This document shows, piece by piece, positions 25,302 to 34,615 of a stretch of 64,000 nt of DNA. Positions within the stretch are counted from its first letter, which is position 1. Each line of letters opens with the position of its first letter. The position numbers were made by a program, and so were the translations under genes. The notes beneath the pieces were generated by a model. The model was given only the letters and a program-made list of their open reading frames with translations, was not told the origin of the DNA and ran no database searches. Source of the DNA: Oscillospiraceae bacterium (GTDB lineage: Bacteria > Bacillota > Clostridia > Oscillospirales > Oscillospiraceae); contig CACYWG010000006.1 in NCBI GenBank assembly GCA_902778115.1, positions 1 through 64,000 on the forward strand, written 5' to 3'.

Positions 25302-26519
25302 ATGGCAAAGAAACTGGATGCTGCCCAGATCGAGCGTGAGCGGCACCAAGGCGAAAAAAGCAGTTTCCGCGAGGAAGAAAAACAGCGCATTCGGGACACC
25401 ATTGCGAAAAACCGCGCCGGAGAGCGAAAAGTCACGGTCATCATGCCCTCTCCCAAAGAGGGGGATGCCGCCGAGAATAAGAAGATCCGCGTCGCGGCGT
25501 ATTGCCGGGTAAGTACTGCCGAGGATGAACAGGTGGGCAGCTTCGAGATGCAGGTACAGCACTTCACCACCATCATCCAGAACAATCCTCAATATGAACT
25601 GGTAAAAATATTCAAAGATGAGGGCGTGAGTGGGACTTCCATAGGCAAGCGCAAAGGTTTTCAAGAAATGATGGACGCGGCCAGGGCGGGAAAAATCGAT
25701 CTGATTTTGACCAAGAGCATCAGTCGCTTCGGGCGCAACGTCGTGGATGTACTGTCCTCTCTGCGGGAGCTGAACAAGCTATCGCCACCTGTAACAGTCA
25801 GCTTTGAGACGGAAGGGATCACCTCTGCCGGTGGGAACAATCTGCTTCTCTCCATCCTCGCCTCTGTAGCCCAAATGGAAAGTGAACAGCGCAGCCTGTC
25901 CGTAAAAGCCGGTATTCGCTACCGGATGCAGGAGGGGCTGTATAAGTTTACGGTCAAAAATACCATCGGGTACTACAGGGACTACGCAGGCAGGCTCAAA
26001 ATCGAGCCAGCGGAAGCACAGCTTGTCGAATACATCTACGACAGCTATTTGGAGGGCGCGTCTTTTAGAACGATAGCGGATTCCCTCACCGCGCAGGGGA
26101 TCAGTTCCCCCAAGGGGCTTTCACGTTGGAAGCCCGGTACAATTCGCGGCATTCTGACCAACGAGAAATACTGCGGGAATGTCCTGTATCAAAAGACGGT
26201 CTGTACGGATTGCCTAACACATACGTCCGTCAAGAACAAAGACATTCTGCCGCAGTACTTCTGGGAAAACACTCATCCGGCCATTATCCCGCCGGTCAAG
26301 TGGGCAAAAGTGCAGGAAATCATGGCGTCCGGGAAAAACAGAGGACGTGGCAAGCCGCTGGATGCCATGAAAAAGAAATTTGCTGTGGCGCGGATCAAAT
26401 CCGGCCCCCTGCGCGGCTACATGCTGATCGACATGAATTGGTCCAAAGAGGAACGGGACATTATCATCAAAATCATTGAAAATGTGGAGCTTGACCAGAA
26501 TCAAGCAGAAAGGAATTAA
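25302..26519 (+). CDS. Serine recombinase, resolvase/invertase family
   Basis: 405 residues. A charged N-terminal extension of about 60 residues precedes the resolvase domain with catalytic Ser71 (AAYCRVSTAEDEQ) and the conserved QVQH, DEGVSGTS, KSISRFGRN and SVAQMESEQRS blocks. A recombinase domain follows (WKPGTIRGILTNEKYCGN). The zinc ribbon and long coiled coil of large integrases are missing or replaced by a short basic C-terminus. The element already has a tyrosine integrase, so this enzyme may have entered as part of a nested element or may invert or resolve DNA. Confidence 0.88.
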   Translation: MAKKLDAAQIERERHQGEKSSFREEEKQRIRDTIAKNRAGERKVTVIMPSPKEGDAAENKKIRVAAYCRVSTAEDEQVGSFEMQVQHFTTIIQNNPQYELVKIFKDEGVSGTSIGKRKGFQEMMDAARAGKIDLILTKSISRFGRNVVDVLSSLRELNKLSPPVTVSFETEGITSAGGNNLLLSILASVAQMESEQRSLSVKAGIRYRMQEGLYKFTVKNTIGYYRDYAGRLKIEPAEAQLVEYIYDSYLEGASFRTIADSLTAQGISSPKGLSRWKPGTIRGILTNEKYCGNVLYQKTVCTDCLTHTSVKNKDILPQYFWENTHPAIIPPVKWAKVQEIMASGKNRGRGKPLDAMKKKFAVARIKSGPLRGYMLIDMNWSKEERDIIIKIIENVELDQNQAERN

Positions 26520-26522
26520 ACC

Positions 26523-26936
26523 ATGGCTATTGATTTTTCTAAGATTAACCTTGAAGTGATCGACCTCAACACCAATGCGACCCCGGATATCTTCATCAAC
26601 CAGAACGGCATCACGTTCAGCCGCCGCGTCTTGGAGGATATGAATTATCCTCAGAACGTCCAGTACGGCTTTGATGCCGCCCAGCACATTTTCGCGATCC
26701 GTGTCTGCAAGAGCAATGAGGCCAAGGCCGCAACCTTCTCCAAGCCTCGCGCCGAACAGACGTCCACGCTGAGCTGCGGCAACAAGAATCTGAAAGAAGT
26801 GGTGGTGCGGCTGATCCCGGATTACAAGCCCAAGATGCGCTACAAGGTCACGGGACAGTACGATCCCGAAAACCGGGTGATGTACTTCGATATGACCACG
26901 GCGGAAGAGTCCCTGTTCCGGGCTACGGACAAGTAA
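26523..26936 (+). CDS. Conserved hypothetical protein after the recombinase (137 aa)
   Basis: 137 residues, 3 bp after the recombinase stop, so probably co-translated. It is soluble, with a mixed alpha/beta pattern (FINQNGITFSRRVLEDMNYP ... VVVRLIPDYKPKMRYKVTGQ) and no motif I can name. Tight coupling suggests a role tied to the recombinase. Confidence 0.6.
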   Translation: MAIDFSKINLEVIDLNTNATPDIFINQNGITFSRRVLEDMNYPQNVQYGFDAAQHIFAIRVCKSNEAKAATFSKPRAEQTSTLSCGNKNLKEVVVRLIPDYKPKMRYKVTGQYDPENRVMYFDMTTAEESLFRATDK

Positions 26937-26986
26937 TTCCGCGTCCCGGCACAATCTATCGCTGATTCTGCATAAGAGTCAGCGGA

Positions 26987-27017
26987 GGCCATGTCCATTG
27001 CGGGCATGGCCTTTTTT
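26987..27017 (+). terminator. Terminator between the recombinase operon and RHH gene
   Basis: GGCCATG/CATGGCC stem followed by TTTTTT. It ends at the stop codon of the opposite-strand RHH gene and may serve both directions. Confidence 0.85.
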
Positions 27018-27198
27018 ACGGCATTTCGATCTTGCCGTGCTGCTTCTCAAAATCTTCAATGGCCTTGCGGATCAGATAAATCACTTCTCCGTTGGCTGAC
27101 CGTCCCTCATACTGCGATATATAATGCAGCTTGTAATGCAATTCACTGTCAATGCGCAAGCCAAGGTGCTTGTCCTTTTCTCTTTTCGGTATATCCAT
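27016..27198 (-). CDS. Ribbon-helix-helix (Arc-like) DNA-binding protein
   Basis: 60 residues: KHLGLRIDSELHYKLHYISQYEGRS and NGEVIYLIRKAIEDFEKQ give the strand-helix-helix plan of Arc/MetJ repressors. It is transcribed away from the 27,313 gene, with two GTACTT/AAGTAC dyads between them, its likely operators. Confidence 0.85.
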   Translation of the reverse strand: MDIPKREKDKHLGLRIDSELHYKLHYISQYEGRSANGEVIYLIRKAIEDFEKQHGKIEMP

Positions 27199-27213
27199 AT
27201 ATCTAACCTCTTT

Positions 27214-27289
27214 GTACTTGATAGAAGATAATTTGAGTTTATTTCAAGTACGTGTTAGAATGTGCAATGTGTACTTATTTTAAGTACAC
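27214..27289. promoter_or_regulatory. Paired GTACTT/AAGTAC operators
   Basis: GTACTTGA (27,214-27,221) mirrors TCAAGTAC (27,244-27,251), and GTGTACTT-N5-AAGTACAC (27,269-27,289) is a perfect 8-bp dyad. All four half-sites lie in the divergent intergenic region, as expected for RHH autoregulation. Confidence 0.7.
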
Positions 27290-27312
27290 AATACTTACAG
27301 GGAGAGATAGAT

Positions 27313-27633
27313 ATGCAGATAGACGGCAGAGCTTATTTCGTAGAGCGACCCCGGAGGCTGAATGATTTGCAGATCCCGCATCTGCTTGACAGGGAACGAC
27401 CATACCGCATAGTTGCCAAGGTGGAGCTACAAGGGATCGACTATGAAAACTTCGTTACGGATATGCTGGCAGACAGGCAATTCATTGAGGATCACGGGCA
27501 AGACTGCAAAGCCGGGGATGTATGGGATTGTTTGCTGGTGCAGCAGAAAGGCCGCGAGGGTGGCGTTCTGGTGCTGCCGGAGCAGGGCTGTTTCGTCTCA
27601 TGGGCGGCGTATGTGCCGGAGATCAACATATAA
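27313..27633 (+). CDS. Hypothetical protein (106 aa) divergent from the RHH gene
   Basis: The start at 27,313 is chosen for the GGGAGAG site; an upstream in-frame codon would place the start inside the operator. The protein is soluble and acidic with no motif I recognise (VAKVELQGIDYENFVTDML ... CKAGDVWDCLLV). It is presumably controlled by the RHH protein. Confidence 0.6.
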   Translation: MQIDGRAYFVERPRRLNDLQIPHLLDRERPYRIVAKVELQGIDYENFVTDMLADRQFIEDHGQDCKAGDVWDCLLVQQKGREGGVLVLPEQGCFVSWAAYVPEINI

Positions 27634-27680
27634 TGATAGCCGCATCCGGTTTGGATGCGGCTTATACATACCCTCAGCGG

Positions 27681-27734
27681 TTAACTTGTTTTAGGTTAAA
27701 TTTATTATTGACTTTTGGGGGAACTTGTGATAAT
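27681..27734 (+). promoter_or_regulatory. Promoter and possible operator of the XRE/ImmA pair
   Basis: TTGACT (27,708-27,713) and GATAAT (27,729-27,734) with a 15-bp spacer lie 25 bp before the XRE start. TTAAC/GTTAA (27,681-27,699) forms an imperfect dyad just upstream. The region is AT-rich. Confidence 0.55.
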
Positions 27735-27759
27735 CTTCTGAGTAAAGGAGGTTGAGACT

Positions 27760-28131
27760 ATGGCATACACACGTTTTGGGGAGTTTGTCCGTATTCTGCG
27801 GATCAAACACCATGAAGTCATGGGAGACATGGCAAAAATGCTCGGCGCTTCCCTCCCGTTTTTGTCTTCTGTCGAGAACGGCAAGAAGAATGTTCCCGCT
27901 GATTGGGCTGATAAGATCGCGGCGCATTATGGCTTGACGCCATCGGAGAGGCAAGAATTGGATGAGGCTATCGAGGAATCCAAAATCCAGTACAAGATTC
28001 CGACCCAAAACGCTGGGTACAACCAGCGTAGAGCCGCCATGCAGTTCGCACGTTCCTTCGACGAAATGGATGACGAGACTGCCATGAAAATTCTGGAGCT
28101 TCTTAGCAAAAAGGACGGTGACAACCAGTAA
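27760..28131 (+). CDS. XRE-family transcriptional regulator
   Basis: 123 residues. The helix-turn-helix covers about 8-60 (VMGDMAKMLGASLPFLSSVENGKKNVP). The C-terminal half is helical and acidic. It is directly followed by an ImmA/IrrE-type protease gene (stop and start adjacent), the ImmR/ImmA arrangement of ICEBs1 and many prophages. There the protease removes the repressor to trigger excision. The same role is likely here but not proven. Confidence 0.85.
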   Translation: MAYTRFGEFVRILRIKHHEVMGDMAKMLGASLPFLSSVENGKKNVPADWADKIAAHYGLTPSERQELDEAIEESKIQYKIPTQNAGYNQRRAAMQFARSFDEMDDETAMKILELLSKKDGDNQ

Positions 28132-28665
28132 ATGGACTACAAAACGAAACCTACCAGCCGTGAGGATCTGAGGCGTTACTCAAAACTGTTTCGCAAGCTC
28201 TTTGATGTACCGCTGACTGGCCCATTCCCTGTGTTGGAAGCGCTGGATCGCGTAAGTGATATTTTCAGTGGCTGCAACTACACCGTGGTGGAGGACAAGC
28301 ACCTCCCACCGCAAACGATGGCTCGATGTGTTCCCAATGAATATAATGGCTTTACTATCGAGATCAAGGAATCTGTGTACAGAGGGGCTTACGAAAAACG
28401 CGTCGGTGCACTCCTTGGATTTATTTGCCACGAGATCTGCCACGTTTTTCTGTTCAAAATTGGTTTCACGCCTGTATATGAGCGTGCCTTTGCCGACAAT
28501 GAGCTTCGTCCCTACGAAAGCGTTGAGTGGCAGGCCAAAGCCCTATGTGCGGAAGTGATGATTCCCTACGACGAAAGCCGCGGGATGACTCAGCAGGCAA
28601 TCATAGACACTTATATTGTGTCCAAAGGGTTTGCCAAAGCACGCCGCAAACTGGAAAGGCGGTGA
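28132..28665 (+). CDS. ImmA/IrrE-type metallopeptidase
   Basis: 177 residues with the zinc-binding HEICH motif (His100, Glu101, His104) in LLGFICHEICHVFLF, and a downstream acidic segment (YESVEWQAKALCAEVMIPYD) typical of COG2856. It presumably cleaves or inactivates the XRE repressor encoded immediately upstream. Confidence 0.85.
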   Translation: MDYKTKPTSREDLRRYSKLFRKLFDVPLTGPFPVLEALDRVSDIFSGCNYTVVEDKHLPPQTMARCVPNEYNGFTIEIKESVYRGAYEKRVGALLGFICHEICHVFLFKIGFTPVYERAFADNELRPYESVEWQAKALCAEVMIPYDESRGMTQQAIIDTYIVSKGFAKARRKLERR

Positions 28666-28686
28666 GGCGTATGATTGTGTAAGGAA

Positions 28687-28826
28687 GCCGGTATATCTGC
28701 TACCAACTTTTATACCGGCATAGATGTAGGCGGCGCAGCATGGCTGCTACCAACGGTATGCTGCACTAAAAACCCATTCTGGGGATACGAGTGTCCTCCA
28801 AATAAGTAAATCGGCTCTCGTATCCT
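28687..28826 (+). ncRNA. Structured RNA motif, copy 1 (three stem-loops)
   Basis: GCCGGTATA/TATACCGGC (28,687-28,719) and GCAGCAT/ATGCTGC (28,735-28,764) are perfect stems whose loops both contain TGCTACCAAC. They are followed by GGATACGAGTGTCC (28,783-28,796), then CTCCAAATAAGT. GGGATACGAG can alternatively pair with CTCGTATCC at 28,815-28,823. The same sequence and structure recur at 30,372-30,463. I cannot assign it to a known family. Confidence 0.6.
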
Positions 28827-28862
28827 CAGATACAAAAGATCTGAAGATTCGAGGTTAAAACA

Positions 28863-29555
28863 GTGTATACTACAAAACAATCTAACGCGATAGAGCTTGT
28901 TCCGGATTCTTTTCAGTCTTTTCTTGTCCATGGTGCGCAGTTCACCGACAGGGAAGAATATCCTATCCTTCCAACAAGTTTCATTTCATCTGTCGTACCG
29001 GAAAGAATTATGCCTTTCAGTAAGGCCATTACTTACCGTGGCGATCTGCACGATACCTTCATCGGCTTCTATTCTCCAGACGACACTTTTGAGCGTGTAA
29101 GGCGAAATCCAAAACGCTATCTGCCGTTCTTTAAGAGAACCGCCGGGATTATTGGGCCGGATTTTTCGATTCACAGCGACATGCCCATCATAAAGCAGAA
29201 GTCGCAGATCAATGACAATCTTTCCCTTACGTATTACTATGGTTCACAAGGCATTCCGATTATCCCGAATCTTAGGTGTGGAGTGGACGAATTGCTCCCG
29301 GAGTTCTTGTCAGCCATTCCACGTCATACGTTGGTTGCCATTGGAACGCATGGTTTTGTTCACCAAATGCGGGAGCAATGCGAGTGGTATTGCTTTATTG
29401 AATCCTTCTGTAATGCGCTTCAGCCGACAGGAATCGTTGTCTACGGCTCGTTGCACAACAGGATGTTCAATGATTTGAAAGCCCGCTATCCGTTCTACTT
29501 CTATGATCCTTGGATTTCACAGCGTGCTAAGGAGGTAAGACGGAATGGCAACTAA
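28863..29555 (+). CDS. DUF4417-like protein
   Basis: 230 residues, start read as GTG/ATG near 28,863 with a weak site. The core IIGPDFSIHSDMPIIKQ, the segment QGIPIIPNLRCG, and the block HTLVAIGTHGFV match the DUF4417 family of phages and mobile elements, whose function is unknown. Its end overlaps the next gene by 11 bp. Confidence 0.7.
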   Translation: MYTTKQSNAIELVPDSFQSFLVHGAQFTDREEYPILPTSFISSVVPERIMPFSKAITYRGDLHDTFIGFYSPDDTFERVRRNPKRYLPFFKRTAGIIGPDFSIHSDMPIIKQKSQINDNLSLTYYYGSQGIPIIPNLRCGVDELLPEFLSAIPRHTLVAIGTHGFVHQMREQCEWYCFIESFCNALQPTGIVVYGSLHNRMFNDLKARYPFYFYDPWISQRAKEVRRNGN

Positions 29556-29919
29556 GGGTGCAAGTAATTGGTATGGTAATGCACGTGGAGGCCGTCAAGG
29601 GCATCCAACACAGCATACAGGATTTGCATGGGCAAAAGCCTTTAACCGGAGCACCTTGGATGATCACTTCCAGCGTCACGGCGAGCAAATGGGCTGTCCA
29701 ACGAAAGAATCATACAATGCAAATGCCGTCAAATTTGCCAACACGGTAGATCGTAAAAACAATGTCAGTTTCGTCGCCCGTAGCGGCACGACCTACAAAT
29801 TTAACAAGGTGGACGGCACCTTTGCAATTATTACAAAGCGCGGCGTGGTAATAACATACTTTAGGCCCAAAGACGGGTATGACTACTACAAGGCGCAGAT
29901 AGAGAGGGCAAGGAAATGA
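29545..29919 (+). CDS. Possible toxin-domain protein (124 aa)
   Basis: 124 basic residues. The C-terminal pattern SGTTYKFNKVDGTFAIITKR followed by GVVITYFRPKDGYDYY resembles the ending of small RNase-type toxin domains (BECR fold) at the tips of polymorphic toxins, but no catalytic residues can be named with confidence. It overlaps a CPCC protein gene by 4 bp (ATGA), and CPCC proteins are frequent immunity partners. The assignment is tentative; it could be an unrelated small protein. Confidence 0.5.
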   Translation: MATKGASNWYGNARGGRQGHPTQHTGFAWAKAFNRSTLDDHFQRHGEQMGCPTKESYNANAVKFANTVDRKNNVSFVARSGTTYKFNKVDGTFAIITKRGVVITYFRPKDGYDYYKAQIERARK

Positions 29920-30362
29920 ATAATACTTTTTATCAGCCAATGGTGTGTCCGGTTTGCGGCAAGTTTTACTTCTCTGAGTTGCAGGAGGGTGACGATGTAA
30001 GCCTTCTTCAATGCTCTAAATGCGGGTGGCGCTACGATTACAATCAAGCTGCCAATCCGGATCTCAAGCAAGGCAATAACGTTCAAAGCGTCAACGAGTA
30101 CCGGGCGTGGTATGAAAAAGCAATCGCAGAAAATCCAGAATACGATTTTTCAGACGAGCATTGCCCTCCTGCAGAGCCTCACCAATGCCCTGTATGCGGG
30201 AAACATACGTTCAAAGATCGGGATAGCTTCGATATTTGCCCGGTCTGTGGGTGGCTGGATGATGGCCTTATGGAGGATGAGCCAGATCGCTGGGCAGGCA
30301 GCTCAAACGATTTGTGCCTAAACGAGTTCCGCAAACGCTATCAACAGGACAAGCACTCATAA
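29916..30362 (+). CDS. Tandem CPCC-type cysteine-rich protein (possible immunity)
   Basis: 148 residues made of two related halves, each with paired CPVCG and C-x2-C knuckles (residues about 9-70 and 85-148), the second ending in SLNEFRK-like CPCC family sequence. Eight cysteines could bind two metal ions. Start and stop overlap with the preceding gene indicates a strictly coupled pair. Confidence 0.75.
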   Translation: MNNTFYQPMVCPVCGKFYFSELQEGDDVSLLQCSKCGWRYDYNQAANPDLKQGNNVQSVNEYRAWYEKAIAENPEYDFSDEHCPPAEPHQCPVCGKHTFKDRDSFDICPVCGWLDDGLMEDEPDRWAGSSNDLCLNEFRKRYQQDKHS

Positions 30363-30371
30363 GCAAAAAAA

Positions 30372-30463
30372 GAGCCCGCTGGACGCTACCAACACCCAGC
30401 GGGTTCATTCTGAGGGATACGAGTATCCTCCAAATAAGTGATTATATAATAACTCGAATCCCC
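30372..30463 (+). ncRNA. Structured RNA motif, copy 2
   Basis: CCCGCTGG/CCAGCGGG (30,375-30,403), with extension, closes a loop with GCTACCAAC. It is followed by GGATACGAGTATCC (30,415-30,428), CTCCAAATAAGT, and CTCGAATCCC (30,453-30,462), which can pair with GGGATACGAG with one mismatch. About 33 of 35 bases match copy 1 in the second part, while the first stem differs in sequence but not in form. Confidence 0.6.
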
Positions 30464-30556
30464 CACGCTGTCAATCGGAAATAACTGGAATCAAACAAGT
30501 TTTGAACTGCTCCTTCAAGCATGAAGGCAGCCAGAGCGCACGAAAGGATAGTTTAC

Positions 30557-31117
30557 ATGGTAGATATTTCGCTCGACACAAAAGCTATACAAATACTTAA
30601 GCAGCATGTCGGAAAACAGTTTGAGCGGTATTCCTATGCCCCGTTCCTCGCTCCTGATGCATTTGAAGTCGCCGGGCTCTATATTGGAGGTAACGCATAT
30701 AAACTTACTGCCTCCCTTGAAGTTATACGTCGTTTTTTTGAAAATGATGATGTAGCTATTCTGAAGTTGGAAGAATGTGCTCCGTTTGATATTGTCAGCA
30801 TCTTGGATAGCGGCAAAATGAAAGAAACCACAGTATATGAAACAATAGTTTCGGTCGATATTGTGAATGACCGAGAAACTGTTAGGCACAATGGCGAAGA
30901 GCGATGCATGACCTCTACGAAGGGGCTTATTTTTCATTTTGCAAGCGGCGAAGAACTGTCCTTTGAACTCGGGACTTGGTTTTCCGAGTTGATTTCTATA
31001 AAGCGCGGTCGCAGCCTCATAAAGGACTTTTCTCCGATAGATGACTTTTTGGACGAATGGGAAGACAGCGAGGGATATACCCCGGAGTGCTCCCGTGAGG
31101 TCATTTCAGTCAAATAA
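30557..31117 (+). CDS. Hypothetical protein (186 aa)
   Basis: ATG 30,557 is preferred over the in-frame ATG at 30,521 because GAAAGGA precedes it. The protein is soluble, with an alternating alpha/beta pattern and a Gly/Glu-rich C-terminus, and no motif I recognise. It is more AT-rich than the replication genes. It is the last gene of the element before the attachment region. Confidence 0.62.
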   Translation: MVDISLDTKAIQILKQHVGKQFERYSYAPFLAPDAFEVAGLYIGGNAYKLTASLEVIRRFFENDDVAILKLEECAPFDIVSILDSGKMKETTVYETIVSVDIVNDRETVRHNGEERCMTSTKGLIFHFASGEELSFELGTWFSELISIKRGRSLIKDFSPIDDFLDEWEDSEGYTPECSREVISVK

Positions 31118-31123
31118 CTGATT

Positions 31124-31155
31124 GGGGCTGCGGTTTGTGCCGCAGCCCCTTCTTC
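31124..31155 (+). terminator. Terminator after the last element gene
   Basis: Perfect 10-bp stem GGGGCTGCGG/CCGCAGCCCC with loop TTTGTG, followed by TTCTTC. Confidence 0.8.
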
Positions 31156-31341
31156 ACGCAAAAACGTTCCCTCCGAGCTGACCGCATCAAAGAAAACTCT
31201 TTTTCTTCTTGTTTTTTATATTTCTTATTCTATTACTTGGGGCCAGTTTTCTGCCTTATCCCGGACGGCATCCCGCCCCATGTGGTGCGGATATCCGTCT
31301 CATGGGAGGCGGGTTTTCGCCCGAAGATCGTAAAGAGCAAA

Positions 31342-31433
31342 TGGCGTAAAAATGGGCAGTCAGTACATGCAGTACCGGCTGCCCATCTTTTGCTATCCAT
31401 TCGGCGCTGAATTTGGCGTAAACGTGGCGTAAA
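31342..31433. promoter_or_regulatory. Arm-type integrase sites, right end
   Basis: TGGCGTAAA at 31,342-31,350, 31,414-31,422 and 31,425-31,433; the last two are 11 bp apart. They match the left-end sites at 15,296 and 15,349. Confidence 0.65.
31352..31386. terminator. Bidirectional terminator near the groEL end
   Basis: ATGGGCAG/CTGCCCAT encloses an inner GTAC-N5-GTAC dyad. Read leftward it is followed by TTTTTACG, read rightward by CTTTT. It would end groESL transcription after the stop codon even though the element replaced the native downstream sequence. Confidence 0.65.
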
Positions 31434-31486
31434 TGCCTTTCCCGATTGCGCTAAAATCCAGCTATATCAAGGCTTTGCGGCCTCGA

Positions 31487-33115
<1,629 letters not shown>

Positions 33116-33126
33116 TCATTGCCTCC

Positions 33127-33411
33127 TTATTCGATCACAGCCAGGATGTCGCTCTGGCGGACAATGGTGTACTCCACGTCCTCAAGCTTGATCTTGCTGC
33201 CGCTGTACTTGCCGACCAGAACGCTCTCGCCGGGCTTGACGATCATCTTGACCTCATTGCCGTCCACGATCCCGCCGGGGCCGACCTCGATGACCTCATA
33301 GATCTCGGGCTTCTCCTGCGCCGCGGAGGCGAGGAAAATGCCGGAAGAGGTGCGCTCTTCAGCGGCGTTCTGCTTCAGAACAACTCTGTCAGCCAAGGGT
33401 TTCAGCTTCAT
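33127..33411 (-). CDS. groS: GroES co-chaperonin (Hsp10)
   Basis: 94 residues from the ATG at 33,411, where GGAGGAT precedes; a ten-residue upstream extension is in frame but not needed. MKLKPLADRVVLK, the mobile loop AEERTSSGIFL and the roof/core segment KYSGSKIKLEDVEYTIVRQSDILAV are canonical. It caps GroEL. Transcription is controlled by CIRCE in its leader. Confidence 0.97.
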   Translation of the reverse strand: MKLKPLADRVVLKQNAAEERTSSGIFLASAAQEKPEIYEVIEVGPGGIVDGNEVKMIVKPGESVLVGKYSGSKIKLEDVEYTIVRQSDILAVIE

Positions 33412-33453
33412 GATTCTATCCTCCAATTTTATATAATACAAAAATCAGCATCG

Positions 33454-33480
33454 TTAGCACTCAAAACCTCTGAGTGCTAA
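33454..33480 (-). promoter_or_regulatory. CIRCE element (HrcA operator)
   Basis: Perfect TTAGCACTC-N9-GAGTGCTAA between the groES promoter and its ribosome binding site. HrcA represses groESL through this site in Firmicutes. Confidence 0.97.
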
Positions 33481-33488
33481 CGATGCAT

Positions 33489-33516
33489 ACTATACCACAA
33501 TTTTCTTTTTTTTCAA
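33489..33516 (-). promoter_or_regulatory. groESL promoter
   Basis: On the minus strand TTGAAA (33,516-33,511), 16 bp, TATAGT (33,494-33,489), a vegetative sigma-A type promoter directly upstream of CIRCE. Confidence 0.8.
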
Positions 33517-33582
33517 GCCCTTCCGGTAAAAAACTGGGGAAAAGAATTTTAAACTTTTTGTTACGCCGTCGCGCAGCGTCCG

Positions 33583-34518
33583 TCAGTCGGAGCCCGCGGG
33601 CTTTTTATCGTCGAAGAAGTGCAGCGTGGCGGGCACGATCAGCTTCATCGCGCCGGGCACGAGCTTCCAGCGGATGGTATCGGCCATCATGCCCTCGCCG
33701 TCGAGGTTGACGACGTCGGGCTTGGCCAGGCGGATATCGACCTCGGTGCCGTGCAGATGGGTGATGAACTTCGGCGATTCGTCGGAGCGGCCGGAGGAAA
33801 ACTTGCCGATCTGAGCGGCCAGCTGGATGAGATTGACCTTTTTGACCACGTAGATATCCAGGTCGCCGTCGTCCGGGCGGGCGTTCCGGCTGGGATTGAA
33901 GCCGCCGCCGTAGTAGCGGCCGTTGCAGGCGCAGATCAGGGTCTGGCTGCCTTTGATGCTGACGTCGCCGCAGCGGATGTGCATCTCGGAGGAGATGCCC
34001 TTGAAGACGTTGACGATCAGACTGAGGATATAGCCGCCGATGCCGCCGGCCAGGGGGAGCTTGCTGTATTTGTGCACGCCGGTGCCGACGCGCGCGTCGA
34101 TGCCGACCGAGCAGATGTTGTCGCACCAGCGGCCGTTGCAGTCGATCAGGTCGATCGGGTGCTCCCAGCCGTCCAGCAGGGCCTCCAGATCGCGGAAGCA
34201 GTCTTTTTCGTCGCCGAACATGCGGCAGAAATCGTTGCCGGTGCCGGTGGGGAAGGGGGCGGCCGCCACATTGGGCAGCAGCGCCGCGCCGTTGACGCAC
34301 TCGTTGAAGGTACCGTCGCCGCCGCAGGCATAGACCCGCAGATGATCGCAGAGCTCCGCCTCGGCGCGGATCTTCTTCACCGCGTCCATCGGCGCTTTTG
34401 TCACGTAGATCTCATATTCGTCGCTGCGTGTCCGGAACGCTGCCTCGACCTTCTGGCGCACGGCCTCAGTGCTGTCCTTGCCGCCGGCGACGGGATTGAC
34501 GATAAACAGATGCTTCAT
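33583..34518 (-). CDS. Diacylglycerol/lipid kinase family protein
   Basis: 311 residues from ATG 34,518; the longer frame would run into the divergent XRE gene. IVNPVAGGK, the ACGGDGTFNECVNG nucleotide-binding loop, and PTGTGNDFCRMFG are diagnostic of the DagK/YegS lipid kinase family. The C-terminal beta domain carries LDIYVV and LDGE. It should phosphorylate a membrane lipid such as diacylglycerol for recycling to phosphatidate. The exact substrate is not readable from sequence. Confidence 0.9.
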   Translation of the reverse strand: MKHLFIVNPVAGGKDSTEAVRQKVEAAFRTRSDEYEIYVTKAPMDAVKKIRAEAELCDHLRVYACGGDGTFNECVNGAALLPNVAAAPFPTGTGNDFCRMFGDEKDCFRDLEALLDGWEHPIDLIDCNGRWCDNICSVGIDARVGTGVHKYSKLPLAGGIGGYILSLIVNVFKGISSEMHIRCGDVSIKGSQTLICACNGRYYGGGFNPSRNARPDDGDLDIYVVKKVNLIQLAAQIGKFSSGRSDESPKFITHLHGTEVDIRLAKPDVVNLDGEGMMADTIRWKLVPGAMKLIVPATLHFFDDKKPAGSD

Positions 34519-34615
34519 ATCGGTGCCTCTTTCTACAGCTTTTTTTAGGGATTCTACTGACAATCGGTTGCCAAAACCGGGACTGATCCGATAAAATGAA
34601 CCTGAGGTGATGACA

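Larger units (their letters stand above)
31118..31486. other. Right end of the element, no gene
   Basis: 369 bases with two terminators (31,124 and 31,352), an inverted repeat around GCGGGA/TCCCGC-like blocks near 31,260-31,315 and three TGGCGTAAA arm sites. No coding region is supported. Confidence 0.65.
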
